A DNA stretch of 64,000 bases from Lineus longissimus (GCF_910592395.1 NC_088321.1:4156001-4220000), one strand, 5' to 3'. Shown: positions 44,935 through 55,568, numbered from the stretch's first letter. Notes: generated by a model from the letters alone, not told the origin. Translations and numbers: made by a program.

Positions 44935-46017
44935 ATGGAGGAGCAGGAACAAGATACGTATATCGTGTGCCCCTCAAATACGCCCGTACAAAGGGGAAGT
45001 CGGCCCAACACTAGTTCGAATTTTAGGAATCCTTTGGCGAAGCCGCTCGATTTCACGATGTCGCCTTTTGCATACGAATGTGGCATCGCGGAGGTCTACT
45101 ACGCACATTCTTGGTCGAGCGAGATCAACGTTAAGAGGTGTACTTACCAGATAGCGCTGTCAGATTTAAACGAACCCAACAAAGCGCCCGTATTGCTTGA
45201 TGCCTGCGCGCAGAGCGAAAAATGGGTCTCGTCAATTGAAGATTTGATAACGGCGCTAAATAGACAGAAACCAGTTCAGTGGAGCGGTGATTTTCTTCTC
45301 ACGCGGGGCCAACACGTAGCCGTAAAACTGAGACACGGCGAAGCCATTTTGATGGACACTTACTTAGCAGAAGTGCTCGGTTTTGCGAAGGCGAAATATT
45401 TTCACGTCGATGGAAAAATTATTATACCCAAGAGTAATTCTGAGGCTAAGAAAACGACACCAGTACACACTGTTGGCAAAGACAGTATTGGGGGAACATT
45501 CGGCCAAGGAAACCCAGTGACGGCGGGCCCTCTTGTGGGCAAAAAAAGTTCCGAAGGAGGGAACACCGATCGCACTTTTACAAGCGATGATTTTGGCAGG
45601 TCAGACGAAAGTATGGATGATGATGATGATGATGATGATACGTATAGTTTACAAGGAGATCAGGCAGCCGTGAATTTACCCCCTCTGTCGAGGCGTTTTT
45701 ATCGCGTTGTAGCGGAACGAAAATGTGATTTGATGTCCTCGAAGTAGGCCTATGCACTATTCTTTTACTCGAATTTAGTAAAGCCAACACAAGTGGGAAA
45801 CGTTTTTGTCCCCTTGCTACGAACGATACCCACACGCCCGGAAGAACACGGCAAATATCTCTCCAAATCGTTTGAAAGAATACGCTACAGACCCCTGAGT
45901 GCAAAGTTTTTTCAATTCATAGAAATTAACATTTGCGACGATATGGGAAATCTAATCGATTTTAAATTCGGTAAAGTCATTGTGACATTACACATTCGAC
46001 GCCAGCGGCGCCACTAG
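44935..46017 (+). pseudogene. Polinton structural (penton/minor-capsid-like) protein, one in-frame stop
   Basis: The N-terminal part from ATG 44935 has the pattern of a widespread Polinton protein: a PSN motif, NTSSNFRNPLAKPLDF, then YECGIAEVYYAHSW. The frame runs 270 codons, with an acidic Asp run near the end, to a TAG at 45745-45747. The same frame then continues open to 46017 with family-like C-terminal blocks (VFVPLLRTIP; SKSFERIRYRPLS; DDMGNLIDFKFGKVIVTLH). So one nonsense codon splits an otherwise complete reading frame of about 360 codons. That the family forms the penton or another virion part is inference. Confidence 0.55.
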
Positions 46018-46101
46018 ATGAAAGGCAGACAGATTACCCGTTGGCCTTGTAAATAGCACAAATCATAAAAACCCCAGGACAGAATCATTTTTAAGCGACA
46101 G

Positions 46102-46566
46102 ATGGAACGTCAGGGCTCTATCACAGAGGGAGAAGAAAATAACGTTTACACGTATCGGTTGAGTGTTCGTGTCACCCTCCGCATATCAGCACCCATCAAC
46201 GCACGGTTGCAAAAAATATCGCTTATTAACTTCGACGCGGAAAACCGCATCGATCTGACTTCAGAACAAGCCCAAGAGATGCTGTGCATGAGTGAACAGT
46301 TAACAGATGCTTTTTCGCGCCAACACCATTCAAACAAAGAATATTACTATTCGCTCCGTGCAGTAGGACTGCTTGTTAATTTCACCAGAAGGAATAGGCT
46401 AGAAATACAAAGCTTGGACAAGTGCCGCCGAATTTCACTCAAATTGCGTGAATTTCGAAACTTTTTAAGAGCCTACGGTGAAGTTCAGAGAAAATTGCAT
46501 TTCGTAGGTGATCATTTGAACCAACAAGAAGCAATCGAATGTCCTTTTTGCACACCAGACGCCTAA
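46102..46566 (+). CDS. Polinton hypothetical protein, 154 aa
   Basis: Intact from ATG 46102. A beta-rich N-terminal part (TYRLSVRVTLRISAP) is followed by a basic helical part (RRISLKLREFRNFLRAYGEV) and ends CPFCTPDA, a CxxC near the terminus. It overlaps the next gene by 28 bases. No family recognised. Confidence 0.55.
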   Translation: MERQGSITEGEENNVYTYRLSVRVTLRISAPINARLQKISLINFDAENRIDLTSEQAQEMLCMSEQLTDAFSRQHHSNKEYYYSLRAVGLLVNFTRRNRLEIQSLDKCRRISLKLREFRNFLRAYGEVQRKLHFVGDHLNQQEAIECPFCTPDA

Positions 46567-47042
46567 ATCCGTCGGATTTCATCAAAGCTTTATATTCAAA
46601 CATCATGCGGCGTGTTATTAATATCTCTTCGCTCAATTTAAGTAATATGGGCTTTCGAAATCTCGAAGAGTGGCTGTTAGCATCTCGTCGACACGTGTAC
46701 ATCGGACGAAACTTGACGCATTATCTGGGAGATTCGGAGATATTGCGCTGTGGCACGAATAATACGAATATGACTGCAGAAGAACAACGCAAATGTCAGA
46801 AACACTTATTTCAAGCCATCAGGGATGGCAGAATCCGTACATAATTGACGAAAATACCAGCCGAGAACGCTCTTTGAGGTTTTATAACGAGTACATACGG
46901 CGGAGAAATCTTCTCCGTTACATTCACAAATTGTCGCATGCAGTTCTGGGGCTGTTGGTGCAAACCAGAGCGCTGCCACGGAGATCTATTGAAAGCATTG
47001 CATGAAAACGAATGCCCTATTTGCAGGTCTGTTGCATACTAA
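46539..47042 (+). pseudogene. DUF4326-like protein, two frameshifts
   Basis: Three adjacent frames carry consecutive pieces of a DUF4326-type domain: VYIGRN in the first (46539-46844), GWQNPYIIDENTSRERSLRF and YNEYIRRRNLL in the second (about 46800-46951), and CWCKPERCHGDLLKALH with a final CPIC in the third (46953-47042). First and third share a frame, so two compensating one-base shifts near 46810 and 46951 explain it. DUF4326 proteins are small, of unknown function, and known from phages and other viruses. The alternative to decay is sequencing error. Confidence 0.5.
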
Positions 47043-47201
47043 GTCAGAAATAGTTGCCCGAAGTGATCACCAGGCCATCTGCAAACACAAAAAGGAATTA
47101 AAGTGATAGAGGTTGACGGAGACGATACCCGTTTGCGGCAGGACGGCTTGAAAATTAGTGATTTTCGAGGTCTATTTTAGGACCTCTTTCTCTCTCTGAT
47201 A

Positions 47202-50200
47202 ATGGCGCTCGAAGCAGAATTTCGTTTAAAAAAATCATTCCGAGGCAATCTGGGAACGCAATGGGAACACACAAATATACACATTGTAAATGATTTATTG
47301 AAGTTTTTGCACAGGGAGGCAAACGGACTTATTCATAAACACATTTCTCAGGAATTTGATAGTCTAACTGACGCGAAGAACGCTCTTAAGTATCACTTTG
47401 AGGTTCAAGTTCTATTCAGCAAAGAAGTCGATGTCGTGGCAGATGATGGATCCATTATCGAGGGACAATATGAGAAACGCACATCGGAACCCTGGTTTTG
47501 CACCAATACAAAACAAGTTTTCTATAAGAGCCAATTAAAAGACTTGTTACAGACAGATTTTCAAGAAATCATCTCGAAATGCGAGTCCTATCTACACGAA
47601 GGTTCGGGCTGGGTTTTTGAACATGTGAACGCGTTGAGATTAACGGTGGCACAGTTTGAGCCCCTGAGGGGTGGCACTTCGCATCCACACCCTTTCTTAC
47701 CCTCGGCGGTGAGAAATAAACGCGCTTTTATTCAGACGAACATTGATTACGGAAATGACGATAAATGTTTTTTGTTCTGTATCGCGGCCCACTCAGAACG
47801 CCTGGCAGGAGGTCGCATCAGATCGGACAGGCAATTTGACATGAATTCATGGGAAAGACGTACGAAGCTCGATTTGAGTAATATTTCCTATCCAACTAGC
47901 ATTGGTCAGATTTCCACTTTCGAACGACGGAACAACCTCGCCATTAACGTTTTTCGTTGGCTTTGGAACGAGAGTCATGAAGTTGCTGGCACAGCAGGAC
48001 GTCATGCTGTACCGTTGCAAGTACTGCATCTTTCAGCAAACAGGAGATCAATTCCGGAAGAGAAGCATATTGACTTGTTGTACTGGCAAGATCACAAATC
48101 TGAGTAGGTTAATCGGCAACGGGGCTAGTGGTCGCCACGGGAAAAAATTCGTTTGCAGATCGTGTTTGACCTGCTATTCCTCAAAGAGTAAAAAACGTGC
48201 TCATGAAAGATGTTGTCTAGATACGGGCCAAGTGTACACCTTTTGCGAGGAAAGGCAAAATGAAATTCGACAATTTCAAAGCCATGTGCGCGAGACGGCA
48301 CCTGATGATATATGATTTTGAAACTTGTCTTACACCATGCGAATCAACTCTGAGTGATGGTTCAAGCCGCCATATGCCCATCGCGGTAGCGGGAAAACGT
48401 CTCTGCGTCAATCCTGATTACAATTCTTCCCTCTTCACCTACGTGGGCTCCGATTGTGTAAAGAAATTTCTCGAATGGCTCAATGAACAGATCGAGGAAG
48501 CGCACATTATCGATTTACATTGTTCAAAAGACAGTCTTGAACATATGTCTTCGCGTGATTGGAAGAAGTTTGTCTCGCAGCAGCATTGCGAGATGTGTGG
48601 CATTGAATTCACTATAGGCGTGAAAAAGTGCATCGACCATTGTCACTTGCAAGCGGATCGGATGCGATACGTGCTCTGTAATTGTTGCAACTTGACTTAT
48701 GCTTCGGAAAGGGAATTACAGATCAGTTGTTCGGCGCATAATGCCACGAGATATGACAATCACCTTTTTGTAGAGGAATTGGCAAAACAAGATGGAGAAT
48801 CGAATAAGTTTCGAATATTGCCTAAAAACACAGAACACTACTTGGCCATATATTGTCAAACGTTAGTCTTCCTGGATAGTTTTCAATTCTTGCCCTCGTC
48901 TTTAGCAAATCTAGTGGAATTGATGAAAAACAAAACTAGCACTATTGTAGACCCGGAAAGTGGGATGAAGCAGAACCAGAGCGCATTTCCTCTCCTCTCC
49001 GAATACGTGAAAGGATCGAGTGAAATGTACGATCTTTTGTTGCGCAAGGGTGTCTTTTGCTACGAATATCTGGACAGACCATCAAAACTTCAAGAGAGGC
49101 AGCTTCCGCCGGTCGAGGCATTTTTTGATTCGCTAAAAAAAACCCATTTCATCGGAGGATTACGAGCATGCAACAAAGGTAAGGCGAACAATGGACTGCA
49201 AGACCCTTGGTGATTATCTTGTAGTCTATCTCCAAACAGACGTTTTACTACTAGCCAATTGTTTTGAGAAATTTCGTGCCATGTCCATGAAACATTTTCA
49301 ATTAGATCCAGTAAAATATATATCGGCCCCTAACATGACATTCAATGCCATGCTCAAAATGACAAGAGTTCATATAGACTTGATAGAAGACCTGGAGCAA
49401 TATCTGTTTGTCAAAAAAGGCATTCGTGGAGGTGTCGCTTCCATTTTCCAACGACGGGCCCACATATCTGTTGACGATGATGATGATGTTGAAGAGAAGG
49501 GGGTATTTTCAGAAGAAGCAGACAAGAAGAGTGGCGCGCAGATATTTGCCCTCGACGCGACGAATCTCTACGGCTACTCCCTCAGTCAAGATTTACCGCA
49601 CGGAAACTATCGCTGGATCGAGGTTGACGACCCGAACGAATTTGATGTTTTGTCTTTGTCAGACGATAGCACTACAGGATACATACTGGAGGCGGACCTC
49701 GAATATCCTACTTGTCTACACGATTCGCACAATGACTTTCCTTTAGCGCCAGAGAAACTGCGCATATGCCCTTCGCATATGCCCTTCGCAGTGGAGTCCG
49801 CTAATGCATGTTTTGGCGGGAAAACTAATGGATCCCTCACAAATACGAAGTGCCGCTACCGGAGAAAAACTGATTCCTCATCTTGGACCGAGAACAAATT
49901 ACATTGTCTATCTGAAAAACCTGCTATATTATCTTCAGCTGGGCATGACGCTGAGCAAAGTGCATAGGATTCTGGCTTTTGATCAGTCGCCTTGGATGAA
50001 AGATTTCGTCAGCTTCTGCACGGAGCAGAGGAAGGCCGCGGCAAACAATCCCTTCGAATGTGACTTTTGGAAAAAGCGATTAATTCTTGCTACGGGAAAT
50101 TCCTCCAAGACAAAACAAAGCACATCAATATGAGTCTAGTGTCGGACAAGAGAAAATTCCTAACAAAAACGAGCAAACCGAATTTCAAGTCAGTTACCAT

Positions 50201-50867
50201 TTACAATAGGAAACTGGTAGGCATACAAATGAAACCCCGCAGCATACTTCTGGATCGTCCCATCACAGCGGGAATGGTCTGTCTCGAAACAAGCAAAATG
50301 AAATTGTACAAAATGCACTATGACTTCATTAAGCCATTGTACGGGGACCGGTGCCACCTGTTGATGACGGACACGGATAGCCTGCTGTATTTCTTGGAAG
50401 AATATGAGGGGAACGTGGACGAGGACTTCTTCGCGAACCGACGCTATTTCGATCTGTCTAATTATCCGAAAGACTCGCCCTACTTCTGCAAAACGAACAA
50501 AAAAGTTTGAGGTACTTTCAAGCGAGAGGATGCGTGCGATCCCATTGTGGACTTTGTTGGTTTGCGTGCCAAAATGTACAGCACAAGACATCGGTCGGAG
50601 GCAGTCACCAGCAAGGCCAAGGGTTTGCCCAGATGCGTTATGCAAAGCATTGGCTTTGAGCAGTACGAAGATGCGCTATACATGAACATATCTTCACAAG
50701 CGGCACCCAGTACGTGTAATTTTAAATCGATTAGGTCGAAAAAACTAAAGCTTTATACATTAACGCAAGAGAAAAAAGCTTTGTCACCATTGGACACGAA
50801 ACGCTGGCTGTGCGAAGATAACATTCACACATTCGCCTTTGGACACTACCGCATCAAAAACGAGTAA
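47202..50867 (+). pseudogene. Protein-primed family B DNA polymerase, multiply broken
   Basis: Polinton polymerase that would copy the element from a terminal protein primer. Pieces in order: N-terminal region (47202 to ~48090, with RLTVAQFEPLRGGTSHPHPF); Cys-rich segment (~48090-48250); exonuclease domain with YDFETCL and HNATRYDNHLF and a Cys/His insert CEMC...DHCHL (48260 to ~49185); palm motif A DATNLYGYSLS (~49554); motif B KAINSCYGK (~50070) and motif C MTDTDSLLY (~50365); C-terminal block FVGLRAKMYS (~50550). Breaks: shifts near 48090, 48255 and 49190; a 13-bp tandem duplication at 49761-49786; a shift in the A run near 50070; TGA at 50508-50510. The copy is non-functional unless several are assembly errors. 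Confidence 0.88.
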
Positions 50868-50936
50868 AGAAGTCAGGGAATCACATTGTGACAAGGACAA
50901 ATATCCTTAAGTGTATTAGACGCATCTCGCCGCAAC

Positions 50937-51401
50937 ATGAGTTCGACAAAGAATACTAGAAGTACAAAAAACATACGCTGCACCATAGCAGTCGGCAAAC
51001 GGTGCAACGTTGATGTTACGAGATTTAAAGGTGACACCTGGTTTCACCTCTATTTGAAGAATAATCGTCAAAAGTGCATCAGTTTACTTGGGGAAGTCAT
51101 CGCAGATTTTTTGATGAACGTGGAGAAATTGAAGAAGGCCAGTTACAAGGTTTTCAAAGCAGAACAGCAATACGGAGAAGGCGATGGAAGAGGAAAGGGG
51201 CAACAGTAGAGAGCAGAGCTTCGTTGTAGTCAAAACGAAGAACAAAATGTTGAGGATGATTTTTTTCAGGCCGGCGATGCTAAAAAGGCTCCCCAAACGA
51301 GAGGAAGAAAAAGAAAATACGAGGAAAGCAGTGAAAGCGAACAGAGCGAAGAGCAGGAATCTCCCCATAGTGAGGGGACTCTCGTTTCGAGTTGGTACTA
51401 G
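50937..51401 (+). pseudogene. PC4-like small DNA-binding protein candidate, one in-frame stop
   Basis: The 90-codon frame from ATG 50937 has RFKGDTWFHLYLKNNRQKCIS, the sort of pattern seen in PC4-type ssDNA-binding domains of viruses, then a Lys-rich helix. TAG at 51207-51209 interrupts it; the same frame continues to 51401 with a nuclear-signal-like RGRKRKYEE and an acidic Ser/Glu tail, so the stop is probably a nonsense change. The PC4 link is tentative. Confidence 0.4.
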
Positions 51402-51447
51402 TCGGCGCGACACAACGCAAACGATTAGTCTGTCTGTGAAAAGTGAC

Positions 51448-51615
51448 ATGGAAGACGTTCACTGCAATCTTATTTGTTGCGCTCATGTGGAAAGAAAACA
51501 CGAGCAAGACTTTTTCGACGGGGAAGACAGTGCATCTACGGAGCCACAGGATTTTGTAAAGGAGTTTGAAGCTACACCATCCCCTTGTGAGCCTATTGAA
51601 GATTGTGATAAGTAG
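51448..51615 (+). CDS. Possible small acidic protein
   Basis: The frame from ATG 51448 gives about 55 residues (MEDVHCNLICCAHVERKHEQ then acidic). The open frame extends upstream to 51184 over the tail of the preceding gene. No family recognised; it may be a tail fragment rather than a gene. Confidence 0.25.
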   Translation: MEDVHCNLICCAHVERKHEQDFFDGEDSASTEPQDFVKEFEATPSPCEPIEDCDK

Positions 51616-51741
51616 CATGTGACAAGAGAATTTACTAGAAAAACTTTACATTGTACAGCAAAGACTGTCTCTATAGTCCAGCACACGCATTGTAACATAT
51701 AGTTCATAAAACCATATAGTAAGCATATTATTCATATAAGG

Positions 51742-52500
51742 ATGAGTCGTCCTACCGAAAATGTCTTTATGTTCACGGTCGAGGGTATAATCGCAGCCGG
51801 CAAAACAACCATCATAGATCAAATACAAGAAATGGCTACCTTCCACGGCGACGATCTACCCTTCAATATTGTTAGCATAAGGGAATGCCTGGACGAGTTC
51901 ACCTCGTTTCAGGGATACAACCCGCTCAAAATGTGTTACGAGAACCCCTTGATGGAGGCTCCCCTAGCCCACATCCATTTTGTCCAGTCGCTCAACAGAG
52001 TCGTCCGAGAGACAGTTCCTCAGCTTTTGAACAAGTTAGCGATGGAGAAGAGGGAAAAGAACACTACAATAATCGTAACGGACCGAAGCCTTTTTTCGCC
52101 CCTCCCCTTCGTCGAAACCTTATTCGAGCTTGGGAGAATAAGCTGTTTCTCAAGAGATTTCCTCATCGATTTTGCGATGACAGAGGCGGAGAAGACAATG
52201 CAAATGCTAGCACTTCAGATGCACGGTATCTACTTGGTGAACACGCCAACAGACATCTGTATGGCACGTCTCGTAATACGTGGTCGAGATTTCGAGTGCA
52301 GCGGACCAAATCCGGTAACGTATTCGTATCAAGAAGCCCTGAAAGCCGCTTACCAAAGGCACCTTGCCAAATGGAAAAACCACGAAATTTGCACAGGAGC
52401 ATGGGGTAAGTGCAACATTGCCCTAAAGGAGAGTGCCAAGGCAAGCCCGAAAGAGCTGCTAGATTTCATACAGGACACTATTAAAAACAGTGAAAAGTAG
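51742..52500 (+). CDS. Deoxynucleoside kinase (dNK/TK2/dCK family)
   Basis: Transfers phosphate from ATP to deoxynucleosides, the first step of nucleotide salvage. The 252-residue length fits the family. Motifs: P-loop GIIAAGKT at 15-22, substrate-site Glu in RECLDEF near 48-53, DRS at 114-116 (the family's E/D-R-S), and an Arg-rich lid MARLVIRGRDFE at 174-185. The frame is intact, which stands out among broken neighbours. ATTATTCATATAAG lies just upstream of the ATG and could act as a TATA element. With the dUTPase at the other end it suggests control of the dTTP pool. Whether it came from a host or a virus cannot be told here. Confidence 0.88.
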   Translation: MSRPTENVFMFTVEGIIAAGKTTIIDQIQEMATFHGDDLPFNIVSIRECLDEFTSFQGYNPLKMCYENPLMEAPLAHIHFVQSLNRVVRETVPQLLNKLAMEKREKNTTIIVTDRSLFSPLPFVETLFELGRISCFSRDFLIDFAMTEAEKTMQMLALQMHGIYLVNTPTDICMARLVIRGRDFECSGPNPVTYSYQEALKAAYQRHLAKWKNHEICTGAWGKCNIALKESAKASPKELLDFIQDTIKNSEK

Positions 52501-52588
52501 CATGTGAAAAGGGAAATGATGTCTATAACTGTACAGGATATAACCTCCCTCAGGACCACCTTAGTTTTAAATACTATTACAAGACAAG

Positions 52589-53206
52589 ATGTCCAAAGAA
52601 CTGCCGAGCAGCGCAAAAGCAACGCCACAGGTTGGGAAGCGTAAAGCGAAAGTAAAACACACGGAGACTGATGAGGAACATTTCAATTCCGACACCGATT
52701 ATGAACACGTAAAAAAGAGGTGTAATTGGTGCTCTTCTTACTCCTTTCTAATAGAGGGCAAACCGTTTTGTTATAAATGTCAGCAGAGATCGTTTCGCGG
52801 ATGCAAACGCTGTCACCGGCCATACCCGCAAGAAAGTTACTTCGAGTTGGATGCCGAACGTTGCAATTCTTGTCATAAGAAATTGGAAAAAGAACGAGAA
52901 ACACGCCGCGTTAAGAAACAACAAGATCAGGCGGGCTCCTGCGCTTCAAAGAGCTCCTGCATAACGCCTTTCCCTGCGGAAAAACTGATGACCTGGGAGA
53001 CAAAAGATAACAAGATGACAAAAATCAACAAAAAACCAACGATTAAGACCAATGGGACCGAAGACAGCCCCGAAGTGATTCCCTCTACTTCCAAAGGAAC
53101 TAAGAATCAAACTAAGGGAAAGCAAGTACTAGCCAAAAACACACCAACAAGAAAACGGAAGATGTCCATGGTCAAATTGAACCAAGGCGGCGATAAACTA
53201 TTTTAA
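52589..53206 (+). CDS. CxxC zinc-binding protein, 205 aa
   Basis: Four CxxC pairs at residues 45-48, 61-64, 72-75 and 92-95 form two probable zinc sites within about 50 residues; the rest is basic and low in complexity (KRKAKVKHTE near the N terminus, RKRKMSMVK near the end). Such small zinc-ribbon proteins are common in Polintons and may bind nucleic acid, but the role is unknown. The frame is intact. TTTTAAATA about 20 bases before the ATG is a possible TATA element. Confidence 0.6.
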   Translation: MSKELPSSAKATPQVGKRKAKVKHTETDEEHFNSDTDYEHVKKRCNWCSSYSFLIEGKPFCYKCQQRSFRGCKRCHRPYPQESYFELDAERCNSCHKKLEKERETRRVKKQQDQAGSCASKSSCITPFPAEKLMTWETKDNKMTKINKKPTIKTNGTEDSPEVIPSTSKGTKNQTKGKQVLAKNTPTRKRKMSMVKLNQGGDKLF

Positions 53207-53209
53207 TAG

Positions 53210-53247
53210 ATCATGTAGAGTTGCATTAAAATGCAACTCTACATGAT
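53210..53247. repeat. 18-bp perfect inverted repeat at a gene junction
   Basis: Arms 53210-53227 and 53230-53247 are perfect reverse complements separated by AA. The hairpin lies four bases after the stop of the zinc-protein gene and includes the ATG of the next frame. It could be a transcript-processing or termination signal. Function is inferred only from position. Confidence 0.7.
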
Positions 53248-53488
53248 GTACGAAGCTGGCGAGGATACGTTAACAAAACCGAAAATGCGGCGGCGTTACT
53301 TGGCCTTTCCCGTATTCCCGATCGAGGAAACACCGAGGAAGAAGCTAGGAGCAAAAAAAGGAGCGCAAAAAACATATCCTTTTAAGTCGGAACCTGATTC
53401 AGACAGCGTGGCAGACACAAGTGCTTCTAGTGGTAGTGAAAACGAGAACAATGAAGATGAGGCGGTCATTATCGTAAGCAGTGACTAG
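53231..53488 (+). CDS. Small hypothetical protein with acidic tail, 85 aa
   Basis: The frame from ATG 53231 (inside the hairpin; later ATGs at 53243 and 53246 are possible starts) gives a basic middle (RKKLGAKKGAQK) and a Ser/Glu-rich acidic tail ending VIIVSSD. The end looks like a SUMO-interaction type motif (hydrophobic run beside acidic residues). No family recognised. Confidence 0.4.
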   Translation: MQLYMMYEAGEDTLTKPKMRRRYLAFPVFPIEETPRKKLGAKKGAQKTYPFKSEPDSDSVADTSASSGSENENNEDEAVIIVSSD

Positions 53489-53502
53489 AGATCCATCGAT
53501 AA

Positions 53503-54646
53503 GTTTTTACACTATTTAAAAGAGTGATAATTGGTGAAACGAACAAAGACGAAAAAGATCGTATTAATCTTTTCTTGACGGAAATTTACACGGAGCCCGC
53601 AAATTCGCCGGCGGCCTTTTCCTCGCTAGAGAGACTTTATAGGGAAGCGAAAAAACGTCGACCCTGGATTACAAGAAATCATGTTAAAGATTGGTTGAGG
53701 GGACAAGACACTTATACCTTACATCAAAAGGTGAGATGGCGTTTCCCCGCGCAGAAAGACTATTGCAAGGGGAATCGATGATCAGTGGCAATTAGACTTA
53801 GTTTCGCTCGATAAAATAGCCGCTCGCAATTCGAATTATAAATATATGTTGACCGGAATCGATGTATTTTCACGGTTTGCTTTTGCGGCACCCTTGAAAA
53901 CAAAAACTGGCCGCGAGGTAGCTTCGACCCTGGAGGATATTTTCAGAAGACTAAAACGCCAACCGCGACTTATTCAAGAGGATCAAGGCGGTGAGTTTTA
54001 CAATGGTGTTGTACAAAGCCTTTTAAAAAAGCGTGGGATTAAACTATTTTCCGTCTACAGTCATCCCAAAGCGGCCCTAGTGGAGAGATTCAATCGAACG
54101 TTGAAAGACAGAATGTTTCGTTTGTTCACGCAACGCAATACACACCGATGGTTGGAGGCACTGCCCGATTTGCTGGCTGCTTACAATGCAAGCGTTCACA
54201 GAGTAATCGGTATGAAACCCAAGGATGTGAAGATTGAACACGAAGAGTATTTATGGGACAAACTGTACGGAAAGGAATTTCCGAAAAAAGCCATTTTTCG
54301 TTTCCAAATCGGGGACGTAGTTCGTATCGCTCGAATTCCCACCAGCCTGTTTGAGAAAGGATCGACTGCCAAATGGACAGAAGAGTATTTTGTGGTCGCA
54401 CATCGCAGAGCGACAGAGCCACCCACCTATAAGCTTCATGACTTACAGCAAGAACTGATCAAAGGCTCGTTTTATGAACATCAGATGCAGAAAATTGAGA
54501 TGCCAACGGATGAGCAAACCTATCACGTCGATATTTTAAAACGCCGAAAACGCAAGGGAAAGCTCCAATTCTTCGTACACTACAGAGGCTGGCCGTCGAG
54601 TTTTGACGAATGGGTGGACAAAGGACAAATGACTTCCCTTACATAA
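53503..54646 (+). pseudogene. Polinton integrase with chromodomain, one frameshift
   Basis: Retroviral-type DDE integrase that would insert the element. The first part (53503-53755) has LYREAKKRRPWITRNHVKDW and QDTYTLHQ. The frame then shifts by one base near 53755, and the second frame carries the core: DDQWQLDLV with the first Asp, IQEDQGGEF with the second, and VERFNRTLKDRM with the catalytic Glu. The C terminus (VHYRGWPSSFDEWV) is a chromodomain, as usual for Polinton integrases and thought to guide target choice. No ATG opens the first part. All three acidic catalytic residues remain, so the shift is the only visible lesion. Confidence 0.88.
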
Positions 54647-54782
54647 CAGAGGAGGGGTCACTCATCGACACGAAGGAAGGAGGCCTGAAGGCGGTGAGAG
54701 ATTGCCAAGCCATCTTCGATCATCATCAGAGCTTGCTCGCGTTTCATATTAATTTGACTGTGAAAGAAACTTATTGAGACGG

Positions 54783-55568
54783 ATGTCCACATCATCTCAT
54801 AGTATACTGTTAAAAAAACCAGTTACACGAGATGCCCTCTTTATCATGATGGAAGAAAGGCTAAGTTTCGACGGCAGAATTGCTTTGCCCTTTGGGGCCA
54901 TAATTCAAGGGGCGCCCTTGAGCGGGAAAACAGAATTTACTATGCGCTTGATCGAAAATGCCAGTCGTATCTTCGATAGACCATTCGACTACATATATCT
55001 CTTCTATGGGCAGCGAAATAAAACCGTGGCTGAAATTGAAAGTGACACGACGAGAAAGCGAATAATGCTAGTTCAAGGACTACCCGAAAATATGGACGAT
55101 TACATTCACCCGCAACAGCACAACGGAGAGCAGAAGTTCGGATTGCATATCTACGACGATTTAATGAAGGACGTCTCGAAGAGCAAAGCTATTTCCGATA
55201 TGGCGACAAGAAAATGTCATCATAATTCACTTTCCTGGATAATTCTGATGCAAAATATGTTCTACCAAGGCTCGGAACGCATTACTCTACAACACTGCGC
55301 CCATATTTACGTGCTATTCCATAGTCCATTAGATAAATCTACAGCACGTCATCTCGGCTCCAAGATTATGCCGGCCAACCAACGGCTTTTCATGGAAATC
55401 TATGAAAAGGCAACTTCAAAACCGAACGGATATCTTTTCGTCGACGGCACTCAAAATAGTCCGGAGGAGATTCGCTTCAGGACAGACCTTTTCGGAGACT
55501 ATCAAAGAATATTTGTACCACGAAAATTGTACAACAATAGTAAGCGAATTTGGCAAAAAAACCGCTAA
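54783..55568 (+). CDS. Packaging ATPase (FtsK/HerA, A32-like)
   Basis: Motor that would push element DNA into the capsid. The 261-residue frame from ATG 54783 is intact. Walker A GAPLSGKT is at 43-50, Walker B LHIYDDL at 121-127, and a sensor-like SWIILMQNMF follows at about 150-160. Length and motif spacing fit Polinton and related viral ATPases. In-frame sequence extends three codons upstream without another ATG. Confidence 0.9.
   Translation: MSTSSHSILLKKPVTRDALFIMMEERLSFDGRIALPFGAIIQGAPLSGKTEFTMRLIENASRIFDRPFDYIYLFYGQRNKTVAEIESDTTRKRIMLVQGLPENMDDYIHPQQHNGEQKFGLHIYDDLMKDVSKSKAISDMATRKCHHNSLSWIILMQNMFYQGSERITLQHCAHIYVLFHSPLDKSTARHLGSKIMPANQRLFMEIYEKATSKPNGYLFVDGTQNSPEEIRFRTDLFGDYQRIFVPRKLYNNSKRIWQKNR

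Noticed and set aside
48260-49213. The 317-codon exonuclease-type frame as a separate gene
   Set aside because: It is the middle part of the protein-primed polymerase, flanked on both sides by the rest of the family order in other frames.
50508-50510. Selenocysteine or programmed readthrough at the in-frame TGA
   Set aside because: All three stop codons interrupt genes of this element, alongside frameshifts, which fits decay better; no recoding structure was identified.
47202-50867. Introns as the explanation for the polymerase frame changes
   Set aside because: The neighbouring family blocks abut or overlap at the frame changes with no room for an intron, and one break is a 13-bp duplication.
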